64,000 nucleotides of DNA from Spirometra erinaceieuropaei. Lineage: Eukaryota > Platyhelminthes > Cestoda > Diphyllobothriidea > Diphyllobothriidae. A program made the position numbers and the translations under genes. Location of the stretch: the NCBI GenBank assembly GCA_902702965.1, contig CACRXP010000189.1:62001-126000 (forward strand). The letters are read 5' to 3'. Below the pieces are notes generated by a model that saw only the letters and a program-made list of their open reading frames with translations, was not told the DNA's origin and ran no database searches. Below are positions 24,315 to 36,081 of the stretch, one piece after another (the stretch's first letter is position 1; each line of letters begins with the position of its first letter).

Positions 24315-26999
24315 TGGGTAACGTCATGTGCTTCAGCAACTATGAACTGCTGGTTTTGTGAACTTTTGGCAGATTAACTTTTTCAGTGTTTCGTATCACT
24401 GAACCGCATTTATGCAATGAAATGTTCTGTCCAAACAGACGGCCGGAATTTGCATGCACTTGACAGCTGAAGCGTTTCCATTGGGTTCAAAACAAAAGCT
24501 AATGCTTTCAATTCAGCACTATGGCCTGGGTTAGGGGAAAATCCGGAAGAGTGTAACGTCATTTCGTCGTGTACACCCGCAACTTCAAATGCAGACCGTC
24601 AAAAAACGCCAGCCACATAACTCGCTAACATTGTCAATTGTTTGGATCGTCAAACACATAATGCTGTAAAGTATTACCGACAAAGACAAGGGAAACTGGA
24701 ATGGCCGTTTCTGGCTTATTAGCCGTCGTCAGCCAGTCATACCCAATCCCGAAGTGTAGAACACTTCGTGTCCCAGTCTTCACTGGCTTTATCGCATCTC
24801 ATATTATGCAGATTTAAGTCCCTATCTCCTCTGATGGGTTCTACCACGTCTTATGCTTGATGGTTAATGATAGCATGCAAAGGATATCCAACAGTATATC
24901 CGAAACCTGCGTTCTAGCTAGGTGTTTCTACAATCTCCTGAACTTTTCCCGCGGCAAATTATGCACCTTGCAAGAGAGACATAGAGCCGTTCACGTCTTC
25001 GTATATATGGCTGTTCCCATCTCAACATCTTTGCCAAGACTTAGGATTTCGCGGGTTGCAACCCGAGGCAACCGAAGAAAAATATTTCGACCAGAATAAA
25101 ACACTTTTTAAGACCTATTATTATTGAATCGCGACCCCCGGTTCTTTTGTTCTCCGAATGGATTGTAGAAGAATGATTAATCACAAGTTTATTTGTTACA
25201 TTTTGTATCCATTTACTTTTGGCCACCTATATGTCTTCGGGCAATTGTGTCTAATGTGTGTTGGAAGAAAGCAAATCCTAATTCGGTTTAGAAATGGAAC
25301 ACGGCTTTTAATTTGCTTCCCTCGGCCGACTGAGAATTCGTTAATTGTCTTTTAGTCGGCGCTTGTCATGGTGTAAACGCTTCTCAAATAAATTTCTCAT
25401 GACAGTCAATCACAGATAATTGACCAGACTTGCGCTGTTTTGATGAATCCGCAAAGAGACTACGAAAGATTGGTTACTGACAAGCATTCACTTAGAACCT
25501 CGAAAGAATTGTTTCAAATTTTCTGTTGACATTGGTTTTGATTCGTAAAACTCTAAACATTTTGGGTCAGTGAGGCTTTAGTTGCATGCCCTGGGGCTAC
25601 CATCTCTAAATGTCACACGACTTCTTACCCACATTGTTCGGTGCAGAATGAAAATCAGTTTTTGTACCAATTCTCTAGCCCTTTGCATGGAAAATGAGTA
25701 GCCGATATGTTAGAAACTTCTTTAAAAATGAGACGACGCTCCTTTTATTTGATGTAGACGTTTTATCATTGCTAATTGACAGAAATGAATAGAATGTACA
25801 CCAAAGGACTGACTTCAAGTACTAACAGGTACCGTGTTTGCTAATGATTTGGATGAGTGAGAGAGATGTCTGAGGCCATCATGGTTTTGAGACAAGAGAC
25901 TTTTAGGGCGTACCAAATCTCAGCATCAATTGGCCGAAGGACTCGGACAGCGGGCTTGTGCATGTCGAAAGAAATAGAGAGAGCGAGTAAGTTTTACGCG
26001 AATGATCCACCTCCATGGCAAATCAGCGCAGTCCTCACCAAATTTGACGCGCTAAGAGTCGTCAAACTGATGGGGTAACTCGATTCTCTCATGACGGAGA
26101 GTCGGGCAGCAGTCTTCCATTCATATTGTGACCTCTCTGACACTAGTAGAAATATGAGATTCGAGCCATTCCTTTGCTTCTCAGAAAACCTGATCGGCTG
26201 TGCGAGGACGTGGTCGTACAGGTTGCCCGATTGTGTCATTTATTACATCCGCTCGTTCTGACTCTATTTTGCCACCACATGCAGGTGGGTGGGAGAGAAG
26301 AGAGTGCGACAGACGCTGTGCACGTCGGTTACGTCATATTGCTACTTCACATACAAGTGGCTCTCTTTCGTCCATCAAGTCTTTTGACACATGTCAGACA
26401 TCGTCTTTCGTGACCGCCCCGGTGCGAAAATTTAATCCGGAAATGGATAAACATACCAAAACTAGCCACCTTGCCATCGACCCCTGTAGGAAGCAAATTA
26501 GAAGGATGCCAATGCTTGAAAGATGACTTCAACGCTAAACGACTCAGAAAGAACAGATATATACTTTCTTGAGCGACATACTCACCTCATTTTCTGATTA
26601 AGCTGTGACGCAAAGTGAAAACGTGACCACCGCGACAACCATCAAAGACAATTAAAACATCTCCTCGAGTAAGAAACATCAAAACAGTGCAAAGACCGAA
26701 ACTACATAAATAAGAACTATATGTGTAGATAAGTAGATGACCATTTGGCCGCCGTGATAACATATTTATTTATTATTTGAACTCGTACAGCAGTCCTTCG
26801 TCAGCGATGAAAGAAGCCCCAAAACAAACAGTAGATTAAGGACATGAGCCGCACGAACATCATTGACGTCAGTCTGGAGGCGGCTGCGCAGGGCTCTGTA
26901 GGCCGGTGCCAGATCGGTATTTCGATCGACTGAGTTCCCATCTGAGGCCCAAACTTCAATCTCCTTGCTGCTTATCTCATATCTTATATCATCGTGACA
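24315..26999. other. Intronic stretch with one SINE tail
   Basis: A reverse-oriented SINE tail lies at about 24680-24775 (ACCGACAAAGACAAGGGAAA, then GGCTTATTAGCCGTCGTCAG and GTCATACCCAATCCCGAAGT). Otherwise no recognised gene; the frames at 25857-26078 and 26174-26526 match nothing I know. Confidence 0.5.
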
Positions 27000-28560
27000 G
27001 TTAAGTTAAACTCGTTGTCTGTTTTGTAGGTGTGGACATATACTTGAGATTATCCGACGCCTCGTCGCTCAGTCAGCATATGTCTGTGTATGCGCGATCG
27101 GAGTTTGCGTTCAGTCTGACTTGTGTAATTGCAGGTACAGCTTGGGCAGGAAATGCGATACACTACAACCGACTGCGCACATAGCAGCTTTATGCCAGTG
27201 TGTTCTTCCGACACATAATCTTGGAGCAATGCGCTCGATCGTCTCTAACACTTCCTTGATGGATGGCAGAAAATAAATGCCACAGGCGTCGTTTCCAAGT
27301 AGGTCTTCGGGGGCGATTACGCATGTATCGACTCATGGACCCCTATCGATAGCCGTTCCGAACAATTTGGTTGCGAAGATATAGGACCTCATGTGTTTTT
27401 TTCACCCGGGTTGTTGCAATGATTCTGAATCTGTTTAAAGAATGTCTTCACACAGTTTCGTTTGTGAGCCACTGGATGGTAGCTGTGAAGACTGATTAGC
27501 TGCGTGATGTTAGTCGCCTTCCTGTAAACCATTGTTTCTATTTCGCTTTTGGGATTCGTCTGACGAGCACCTCAAGGAAGGTGAGCTGCAGCTCCTTCTC
27601 TTTTTCTCTCGTAAATCGTATATCTGGGAAGACTGAAGTGAATAGAATATGACAGTTACAGAATATTCTTCCTTCCCGTCGATAACAGACATGTCGTCCG
27701 CTTAACGGTGCCAAAAGATCGGCGTCATCTTAATGAAGGTAATATTTTCCAGCTCTAATAAAACCAGCACTGCCGCTAAAGCAAAAATCGGAGTGTCCAT
27801 TGGAGATATTCTTGATCCGTTAGTAGATTTCTCTCGCAAAATGGAAAGATCTTCTAGGAAAACTCGAAACGTTTCTGAGTCTCGTCTCTGAGTCCCGTCT
27901 CACGATTCCTCAATTTACCTTTGCGAGTGTTCTTGCACCTCGCCTAACAAAATGGGTGTGAATAACGACGTCACACCGAAAGTAGACCATGATTCCATCC
28001 GACTGAATAGTTTGAACTGGGAGTTCTTCAAGGGATTAGTGAGGCTGAATGGACTGAAGTAGTCGAATTGCCTTGGAAAAAATTCCGTCCCAAATAAATA
28101 TATTTTGGTAAATCGTAGGTGGGGCTGCCTCCTGGGAGAACGCATGGCCGCAGGGAAAACGTTGATTTGAGGAGCTTTAGCGAACCTTAAAATAGAGTCA
28201 GAAGAGTGTCCCGTAGTTTCATTTGGCGCCCTTTCCTCTCCGCAACCACATTTTCGGGCTGGGATGCCAAAAGGACTTCATTTTACCGGCTTGTTGCTGC
28301 CTGAGCTTGAGAGTTCTGTGTTGGTCTATAAATTTCTCCTTTATCAAGTAGAGTCAGGAAATTTTTATTTTGAACTCTATTCAGTTTGACCTTTGGTCAT
28401 CCTTTATTGGCCGGCAGAATGATCACTTGTTCGCCCATTCTTACTGATGTCATAGCTTTCGATTTACTCGTTGAAAAAGATTGGGTCGGTCTGTGCGCCA
28501 CCAGCAAACGAAATGTTTCTTGTCATCGGCTGCTTTAGTTCGCACAAGCATAATTTCGAG
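27000..28560 (-). pseudogene. Decayed Penelope-like RT plus GIY-YIG element
   Basis: Read on the - strand in several frames, PLE blocks appear in the right order. First is VIILPANKG (28400-28420), the pre-RT block, then GEIYRPTQNSQ. Next come ISPMDTPIFALAAVLVLLE (template-grip region, about 27780-27835) and the palm motif A-D-D in FWHR*ADD (about 27691-27710; a stop TAA replaces the first Y). Then FPDIRFTREKEKELQLTFLEV (27555-27620) and finally VVVYRISCPSCTCNYTS with RSRIHRHMLTERR (27051-27172), the start of a GIY-YIG nuclease with a C-x-x-C-x-C. Beyond a stop, HTYKTDNEFN continues the domain. Several frameshifts and stops make it non-coding. A MITE (28644) adjoins the upstream side. Different sequence family from the ORF at 12986-13953. 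Confidence 0.75.
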
Positions 28561-28643
28561 AACTGTAAAGAAGTCGAAAGTCGGCAGTATTAAGCCGATC
28601 TAGATGCTGTGGCGCCTGTAGCTGTTGTTCCCTTGGCTGCTGA

Positions 28644-29518
28644 AAGTAGGTGTGCTAACTCATTAAATACTAACCAAGATTGTGGAACGCGTTGTCCTTT
28701 CGACAAAATAATTTAATCAGGTCTTTAAAATTAATCATCATACAGAATAATTATACAATAATCCAGTTATCTCAAGGTGTCGGCCTTCAAACAAACGTGC
28801 ATAAAAATGTTCATTCTTTTACTCATTCGATGTCAAATGTCGTTTATTTTTCATTTATACTCGAAGAAGGGCTATAATTTGGCTTCCACGAAAACTTCCA
28901 ATTTCCGAATAATTTTGAATTCCAACCTGCCGTTACACTTGTATTTAGGGTTTACAAACTACAAACCATATATTTTTGGGTATGAAATATCATACATTTC
29001 CTCACGGTATTAAAAAGGCGCCATATGGGGTTCGTAAAATTTAGCATTAGATTTGGACCAAATTGCAAGATTACAAACAACACTAGTAAATGCACAGACA
29101 TGGTGGTTTATGACGGATATTTCACGGTATTAAAAAATCCCATAATCGAATACTTTTTGAAATTCGAATTATACCCTTTTTCGGGTATAAAATTGGAAGC
29201 AGACGTAATTTTCAACAGAAGGACTAAAAGAATAAATGTCTCTATGCATACTGTCTATGAAATATAATTAAATTTTTAAGGGCATGGAAAATCAATGCGC
29301 AAAACTCATGCTACTTAAGTAGTCATTGTCCATAGAGTGTGGTTTTTGCATACAGCCAGGAAGGCGTTTGTTTGGAGGCCGACATCTCGAGATAACATAA
29401 TTAATGTAGAATTATACTGCATGGTGTTTAATTTTAAAACCCTGCCTAAGTAATCTTTTCGATACGAAAACGCATTTCGAAATTTCGGTTAGCATTTCAT
29501 GAGTTAGCGCGCCTACTG
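28644..29518. mobile_element. Palindromic MITE, subfamily A (875 bp)
   Basis: Left end AAGTAGGTGTGCTAACTC (first base changed), right end CATGAGTTAGCGCGCCTACTG, followed by TG where TA is expected. Centre with ACAAACTACAAACCATATAT. The three open frames inside (28680-29267) are arm and centre sequence. Confidence 0.8.
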
Positions 29519-32500
29519 TGGATGGGAGTTTGCAGACTGTAGCGCAAATAATTCTCCACAGGGATTTTGATCCGATTGATGCCTCACTGGGGAAATGTGT
29601 TGTCATACACCTCAGAAAATGCTTATTTAGCTACACATAAGGTGCTTGAAAATGATGATTCATAGATAACCTATTCTTTTGCGTGATAGTATCTTACCGC
29701 AAAATTCACAAAACAGTATTTGGAAATTAAACACATTGAGCTACTTATCTGTTAGGCATTTGCCAAGCTATTTCGAAACCTGCTGCCATGAACCCAAGGA
29801 AGCGAACGTTCAACTAGCAGAAAGCATCTAAAATGCCTTCGAAGAATATAATAACTTCAGAACTATAAAGTTATTTAATATTGCCTGACAACAATCTCCG
29901 AATACTCATGTCTTTTTTGACAAAATGACTCAATCTAGGGTCTTTCTATAGGCTGCTGAAGTCTGCAAATGAAAACCCATTTTTTTACTGGCGAAATATT
30001 TTTAACTTTTTAATATTTGAAAAAGATGTCAACTTGTAATACTATCAAAGGTCGGTCAGCGGGCAAAAAATATGGTCAAAATGCGTGACTTCAAGATCCA
30101 TGTCGCAACTGATCCTCTTTAAAAGTCAGCATTTATCTCATAGCGTGGCGATGTCAAACGATTGCTTTTAAGGATCTGCGTCGGAAAATCCCTGAGCCTT
30201 TTTTGGAGATGTATTAAAGACAATTACTTCACCACATGGGACGATTTCTGGCTCAATCCGTGGGACTTGGCATGGAGTGCGGACTAGGAGATTTCATTCC
30301 TTACAACGAGACATTTATAATCGCCAGCCGCACAAGTTCCCCCACAAAACGCAAGCGTCTCAATGCCTAAATCTACTTCCAGTTCATTAGATATGTTCAC
30401 ACAGTCTCTGCGGATCACCTAGAGAAAAATGATGGCAACAGGGGACCAGCAGAATTTACTCTAATTTACTGTTTAGCCTATGGGTAGCAATCTAAAATGC
30501 TTATTGGCAATGTGGGATTGCGTAGACCACCGCTCACCAAGGCTGTCTTAGTTGAATATTGCTCATAAAACACCATGATTCTTCAGTGGAAGTTCATTCG
30601 TACACGGTCTCAAAAATGAGAGCTTATTTTTAAGTTTGCCTTTGTTCTCGACATCGCCAAAATAGGAGATGGCAGAGGAATTTATTGTGAGATGATTGAG
30701 GATGGGTGTAATCAGATCGAGGAGAAGAATCAGGTGAATTTGAAAATATGATCTGAAATGCGGCACAGTCCATCTTCACGACAGTGCCCTCTTGCGATCT
30801 TAAACACTCCCATCACGAGCCGGACGCCATAAGAAACGCAGTGGGATCCATGGATATGCGGGAGTTTTGGGAAAATCACGTGGACGATTTGATAACTCCA
30901 ATCAGGGCGGAACAGTGGATTCACGTATTACCTAAACAACGACTTGATGACTTTCTACTAGGATCGCCTTCAATTACTTAAAGCAACCGTTGGTTTACTT
31001 AATGTATACGTCGCCGCTTGCTCACAGCTAAATTCGCGCGCGCCAGAATCAGAGGCAACGTACCTGTGTGCGAAGGAACGTTACTAGGGTGTCAAACGTC
31101 GCCAACCATTGAGAGGATTTAAAAGCGTCTGCTGTTATTCGAAAACCCAAAAGAATACATAGCGATTTCCATGGCCTTTTGTAGATCATAGTAAGACGTC
31201 TAATACCTGCAACAATTTTAAATAATACGGCGTTTTAGCAAACGTTTTTATAGGAATAAAGGGGACATTATTATTTTATGGCCTTATTTTCAAGGCACTT
31301 AGAGATTTAGGTTTCGTTCCACTTATGACCTACTATCGTGGGGTCGGCCTAGCAAAGAGGCGACTTAAAAATTACTTTTGAGATTGTAAAAAGCGATCTG
31401 CTTTATAATCTTGATGATATAACAAAGGAATGTTTTAGTTCCAGACGGATGTTAAATCCCGAAACTACTGATGGACGATGAAGTAACTTAGCACCTAAGA
31501 CAATCAATAATATTTTTTTGTTGACCCGTCAATTTTTCGCTATCATCCAAAATAAGCGTTTTTAAAGTAGTGCTCCTCGCTAAATGCTGGGTACCGAGAA
31601 ATTGTCAACAAAACGTGACCACACGACTAGGAGGGGGTGGACTGTAAATTGTATTTCACTGTAGTCAGTAGTCCAACATTAATCCAGACTTAAATTTTAC
31701 TCAACAATGCACTTATTTAATGAATTTAAGTTCGGAAGGACATGGACATAAGTACCCTTCAGCTACGGGCAGCCATGCGCTGAATTTCAGGTAGGACGCA
31801 CGGATTAGGTTTTGAATTATTATCAAGGTCAGGGTTCAGGGAGGGAAAGGATTGAAGTAAGGACACGTGAATAGGTACTCCCTCGGCTGAAGCACATAGT
31901 CACCTATAATAAAGGGGTATTGGTAACTTAATAGTGCAAAAGTACCTCAGAAAAGCTTTTTCTACCGAATGCTTTGACAACCGCCAGTCTGGAAAGAACG
32001 TTCTTTCCACGTGACCAGTAACAAAGTAATTTTGAATTAATGAATAAATTGTGCACCAAATTCTTAACTTAATAATTACAACGAGCGTTCAGATGAAACT
32101 AAAGTGACCACTCAGCGAGATGACAATACCTAGTCAATTATATTCACTGGTGATTATTAGTTCAGCACCAATTTAAGCACAATTTTTCACTCGAAACAGA
32201 AAGCTGCTAGTGCCAGTCATTCAACTTGGGAGCTCGGTGCATGGTGTATTCTTCCCAGTCACATTAGTTATTATCGTCCTGCGAAACGAAATTGACCTCC
32301 AAATTTTTGCACCTACAAAAAACCGGAATTCCGTAGTAGTAAAAAATATTTTAAGTGGTTGGAAAGGCAAGAGCGTCAAATTCAACCCTTTTCTGTGAAG
32401 TCAATAGAAAAAAATTTTAAATTAATGGGAATAGTTATCCGCCACAACATTCATTAAATAACTGAGGCAATTGATCTGACGAAAAGTGGTAAGCTAAGCT

Positions 32501-33361
32501 GAAATTGCTCAACGGGACATTATCGCAGATCAGTTCACACAGTAGAGCAAGCTGCCTTGCGATTAAAAGTCTGATTATTTGGTGATGATAATTATGTTAG
32601 AAAATATTAACGCCAAACTATTGCGTATTTATTCGTGTATACTTAGTGCCACTAAAATTTAAGTAGGTGCCTCTAGATATCCCGCAGTGAAAATGATTTC
32701 TAATTCAAACGTTTCAGGATATCATATCTGGTTCAAAATGGGTAAATGATGGGCAGGCACCTTCTCGTCTCTAAGGGTTTTCAACCACCAAACTGCTTCT
32801 GGTACTCACACTGGCTGAATCGCCTTCGAGTTTGTTAGTGTTAGACAAAATATGTACAACGGGATTCACATAATTGGCGATATTGCATGAACAAAAAGAG
32901 GACTCTTTAAACAACATTTTAGAGGTGCTTGAGGCTGCTTTAGCGACTGTACGTAATTTGGAAACTTTGAAACGAAGAAATAAATTTAATTATTTCTAGA
33001 ATCATGCACTTCTTGACAAGTTTTCTAAAAAAATTAAATGTCTCTTCATGGCGATTGGTGAATATCAGTAGCATTTAATGTCTTATAAAAGGGGTGTGAG
33101 GAATGAAGTTTTTATTGTTTTTTGGAGGCAATCAGTAAGACAGTAAGATTCAAATGCAATGTGCTTTTAGGTGTGTTTTAGAATTTCGGGCTGGAAGGAT
33201 CCCAACTTAAAAGTCAGCCTGCTTTCACGTAGGAACCGTTTGGAGTGCGATTCCGTGTTACTTTATTGTGCAACCTCATCCAAGTAATTACGCGAGTTTG
33301 CTGTGATGATTCATATTTCGGCGCATACGGTGGGTACTTGCTTTGTACTGGCTGTAGCCCC
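29519..33361. other. Intronic stretch, nothing assigned
   Basis: Nearly 4 kb, AT-rich, only short open frames with no known motif. Last place in which the missing spectrin linker exon could lie; I did not see an L-L-W-C block in any + frame. Confidence 0.5.
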
Positions 33362-33381
33362 CCATATATATATATATATAT
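33362..33381. repeat. (TA)n microsatellite
   Basis: About nine TA units directly before a reverse SINE unit; a similar short TA tract (33800-33809) ends the adjoining forward unit. Confidence 0.85.
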
Positions 33382-33385
33382 ACAT

Positions 33386-33612
33386 GGTAGGGGACGCTCA
33401 CCGATCGTTCTTCCAGAACTCACTCGTTCCGTTGTGCCTTATGGACTCTCTCCCTCTCGAGCCCAACCAGCAGCCGCACAGCGGCGCATGATATAGGCAG
33501 AATGATATTACCAACGAAGACAAGGGAGACTGGAATAGCCGTTTCAGGCTTATTAGCCGTCGTCAGTCAGTCATACCCAACCCTGAAGTGTGGCACACCC
33601 GAGGCTCGATCG
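33386..33612 (-). mobile_element. SINE unit, reverse, head-to-head with the next
   Basis: Contains, in reverse, the hairpin segment (GCTCACCGATCGTTCTTCC, TCGAGCCCAACCAGCAGCCG) and the tail (ACGAAGACAAGGGAGACTGG, GGCTTATTAGCCGTCGTCAG). The tRNA-like core is missing: the tail meets the forward unit at AGGCTCGATCG. Confidence 0.75.
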
Positions 33613-33805
33613 AAAACCGACAGGGCAACGGGCTCGTGGCTCAGTGGTTAGAAGCGTGGACTTATAACTAACAGGTCGCGAGTTCGAGTCTCGGGTGATC
33701 CACACTTCGGGGTTGGGTATGACTAGCTGACGACGTCTATAAAGCCAGAACTGGCCATTCCGGTCTCCCTTGTCTTTGTCGGTAATACCATTCTGCCTAT
33801 ATATA
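33613..33805 (+). mobile_element. SINE unit with tRNA-like core, forward
   Basis: A box TGGCTCAGTGG at about 33637-33647, B box GAGTTCGAGTCTC near 33680-33692, then the tail GGGGTTGGGTATGACTAGC to CCATTCTGCCTATATAT. The anticodon loop reads CTTATAA, changed from CTTCTAA in other units. Lies about 290 bp before the CH2 exon of the spectrin gene. Confidence 0.8.
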
Positions 33806-34094
33806 TATCAGCGAGGAAGAACGACATATAATGCGGGTAGATTGATATAGTACTGTTTCGGGCTTATTCTGCCTTCATTCAGCCAATCATAACCCTGACC
33901 AGCAGCTGGGACTAGAAACAAAAACATACGCACAGACGCACCTGGAGCAGTTGGTCCACCAGTGAGGCCTACCAGATGGGTCATAAGCACTTCATCGAAC
34001 CGAAGTTCATCAGTACCTCGCCACCTGTCGTTCTCTGTCGCTGCAGATCGGGTATTTATTCAATATCTAATAAACATGTCTGGCAATCCTACAG

Positions 34095-34634
34095 GTACAT
34101 GTACACAATTTCACCACAGACTGGACGGACGGCCTGTCCATATGCGCCCTGCTGCATCGCCACCGACCGGACCTCCTCGATTTCAACACCCTCCTGCCAG
34201 AGAACCCTCTGTCTCGAATAACCACCGCCTTCACCGTTGCGGCCAGCGGGCTCCGGATTCCTGTTCTCGTGGAGCCGCAGGAGTTCATAGCCTGCTGCTG
34301 CTGCTGCGACGAGCGCTGCGTGATCGCGGTGATTGCCACCTGGTATCAATTTCTCAATCAGGACAGGGCAACTAAAAAGTCCGGTGACAGACTATCTGCC
34401 GTTCTTGCGAGGGCCCTGGACGTGAACAGAAAGCTGGCTGCCTACCTATGTCGTGTGGCGCGAGCAAAAGCCTGGTTGAAAAAGAATCAGGAATTCTTAA
34501 ATCGCCAAATTGAGATCCTCACCAGTCCACGTCAGAGAAATGGCCACGCCAGTGCGGACGACTCCTTGCGCAGACTACGACAGTGGTATGCTGAAGAGAA
34601 ACGGCCACAAATTGACAACATGAATCAAATAGAG
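34095..34634 (+). CDS. Beta-spectrin-like exon, CH2 and linker to spectrin repeats
   Basis: A 180-codon exon with no stop, acceptor AATCCTACAG (ends 34094), donor GTAGAT (starts 34635), phase 0 at both ends. Residues 1-65 are the CH2 domain: HNFTTDWTDG, then CALLHRHRPDLLDF and the TTAFTVA helix. Residues 72-84 (DERCVIAVIATWY) match the last CH2 helix. The remainder (LSAVLARALDVN, AKAWLKKNQEFLNRQ, AEEKRPQIDN) follows the beta-spectrin linker into the first spectrin repeat. A (TGC)5 run at 34293-34307 encodes five cysteines where the family usually has an acidic or proline stretch. About 30-35 residues that normally precede this exon (the first CH2 helix with its L-W-C motif) are missing and should be a small exon between 9445 and 34094; I could not find it. 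Confidence 0.82.
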
Positions 34635-34779
34635 GTAGATTTTTCAATTTTCTTCTGAGTCCAACTTTACAGAATTTGCCAAAAAAATCCCGGGCAAAGC
34701 AGATCGCTTTAGAAGTGGACACAACCAAACTCTCATTGTATTCTTGTTGGTCGTTAGTACTGCTGTCACAAGCGAGAAC

Positions 34780-35570
34780 GGCAACAATCGGGAGATGGCA
34801 CCCAAAAAAATCTGCCCAACCAAAGCAGCCTGTCTTACCGGACAGGTGGTAATAGGTGTTTTATGGGTGGTGGCTGGTCGGGATGTACGATACTAGCCGA
34901 CAATAATCCTTATTTGAACAGGTGAATGGCCAAAGTTGGTCGGCTCTCCGTTCCCTTATTACAAAATGGGACGCCATAGGCAGTATAGTGGTAACGGACG
35001 AGTGGAAGGCGTGTAATCGTCTTCCTCCAGAAGGTTATCTACATTTCTCTGTTAGCCATTCAAAGAACTTCAAGGACCCTACCACCGAACGGCACACCAA
35101 GGCCATTGAGGCATACTGGAGTAGACTGAAAATGAAACTACACGAGGAAGGCCCTGTATGTGGTCGAGCTGGGTGGGCTCACACAGACGAAGTAAAGTAT
35201 CGTCTTCGGTTTGGCCTCAATGCTATGTCTTTGACAGATGCCTGGGAACTGTTCCTGTCCCATGTTGTGCAGACTTATCCTATTTAAAAGTGATTTTGTT
35301 TTGCAATAAACTGTCATAGTGCGAATGTATGCCGTATATTCAGGTGTCCGGGTGTAGCGATGGGGGAGGTTGAATAACAGCGACCATCGTCCATGTAACC
35401 TCCTACGATGTTCGTACGGCCAGCCCATGTTAGGCCGTCGCGAAAAGTCCAAGTTGTGCGTGAAAGTAGACCTGCAACCGCTGATATAGCCTGAAGGCGT
35501 TTGAGTCTACTGGTAGAGGTCTTATTTCTACGTTACAGATATTTTTGGGTGCCATCTCCCGATTGTTACC
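34780..35570 (+). mobile_element. Merlin (IS1016/ISXO2-like) DNA transposon, 791 bp
   Basis: Terminal inverted repeats of about 30 bp (GGCAACAATCGGGAGATGGC at the left, GCCATCTCCCGATTGTTACC at the right). An 8-bp target duplication flanks it: GCGAGAAC (34772-34779) and GCGAGGAC (35571-35578), one mismatch. Merlin elements are known for 8-9-bp duplications. It encodes only the C-terminal half of a transposase. A second copy of identical length is at 41321. It lies just downstream of the spectrin CH2 exon. Confidence 0.9.
34922..35287 (+). pseudogene. Merlin transposase, C-terminal half (ISXO2-like DDE)
   Basis: Open frame of 121 residues from a GTG just after an acceptor-like TTATTTGAACAG, ending at TAA. 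It shows the second catalytic Asp in VVTDEWKAC (residue 26), the H-x-K-N-F-K-D block (46-52) and the third acidic residue in KAIEAYW (Glu 63), the ISXO2/IS1016 pattern. The first catalytic Asp and the N-terminal helix-turn-helix are missing, because the element holds only 791 bp and a full transposase needs roughly 270-330 residues. A trace of the preceding block (GVLWVVAGRDVRY) is visible upstream at 34855-34893 before a stop. So this is an internally deleted, non-autonomous copy. Confidence 0.8.
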
Positions 35571-35784
35571 GCGAGGACATCTAACATAACACCGCCGACT
35601 GGCGCGTGGCCCTGTTTATTCTGCAGCGAGCTTGAGAATTATCTGCTACACATTCTGCTCTCTCATTAGCCCTACTCTGACGGTTTACAAATGTATAAAC
35701 GTCCTGATAGGGGTGCGGGGCAGTGGTTGACAAAGCCAGACAGCCCGTTTACATGTGCCGCACGCCTGCCTTCGCTCTGATCAG

Positions 35785-36080
35785 GGAGAATGTTATTGCC
35801 GACAAATACTGAGAGGACTGGAATAGCCATTTCCGAATGATAAGCCATCCGTAGTAAGTCATACTCGACCTCGAAGCGTGAAACACCTGGGGCTCGATCC
35901 CGCGACCTGTTAGTTAGAAGTCCGACGTCTCTGACTGTCGAGCCACAGACTCGTCCTGTCGGGTGCGATCGCGAATGTGAAATGGTAGAGAGGAGCGCTC
36001 AGCGATTGCTCTTAAGGAACCCACCCGTTCCGTTGTGCCTTGCGAGTTCCCTCTTGAGCCAAACTAGCAGCTGTACCGTG
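35785..36080 (-). mobile_element. SINE unit with tRNA-like core, reverse, diverged
   Basis: In reverse: tail (GCCGACAAATACTGAGAGG, GATAAGCCATCCGTAGTAAG), B box region GGGGCTCGATCCCGCGACC, anticodon arm TAGTTAGAAGTCC, A box region GTCGAGCCACAGACTCG, then the hairpin segment to CTTGAGCCAAACTAGCAGC. Confidence 0.75.
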
Positions 36081-36081
36081 G

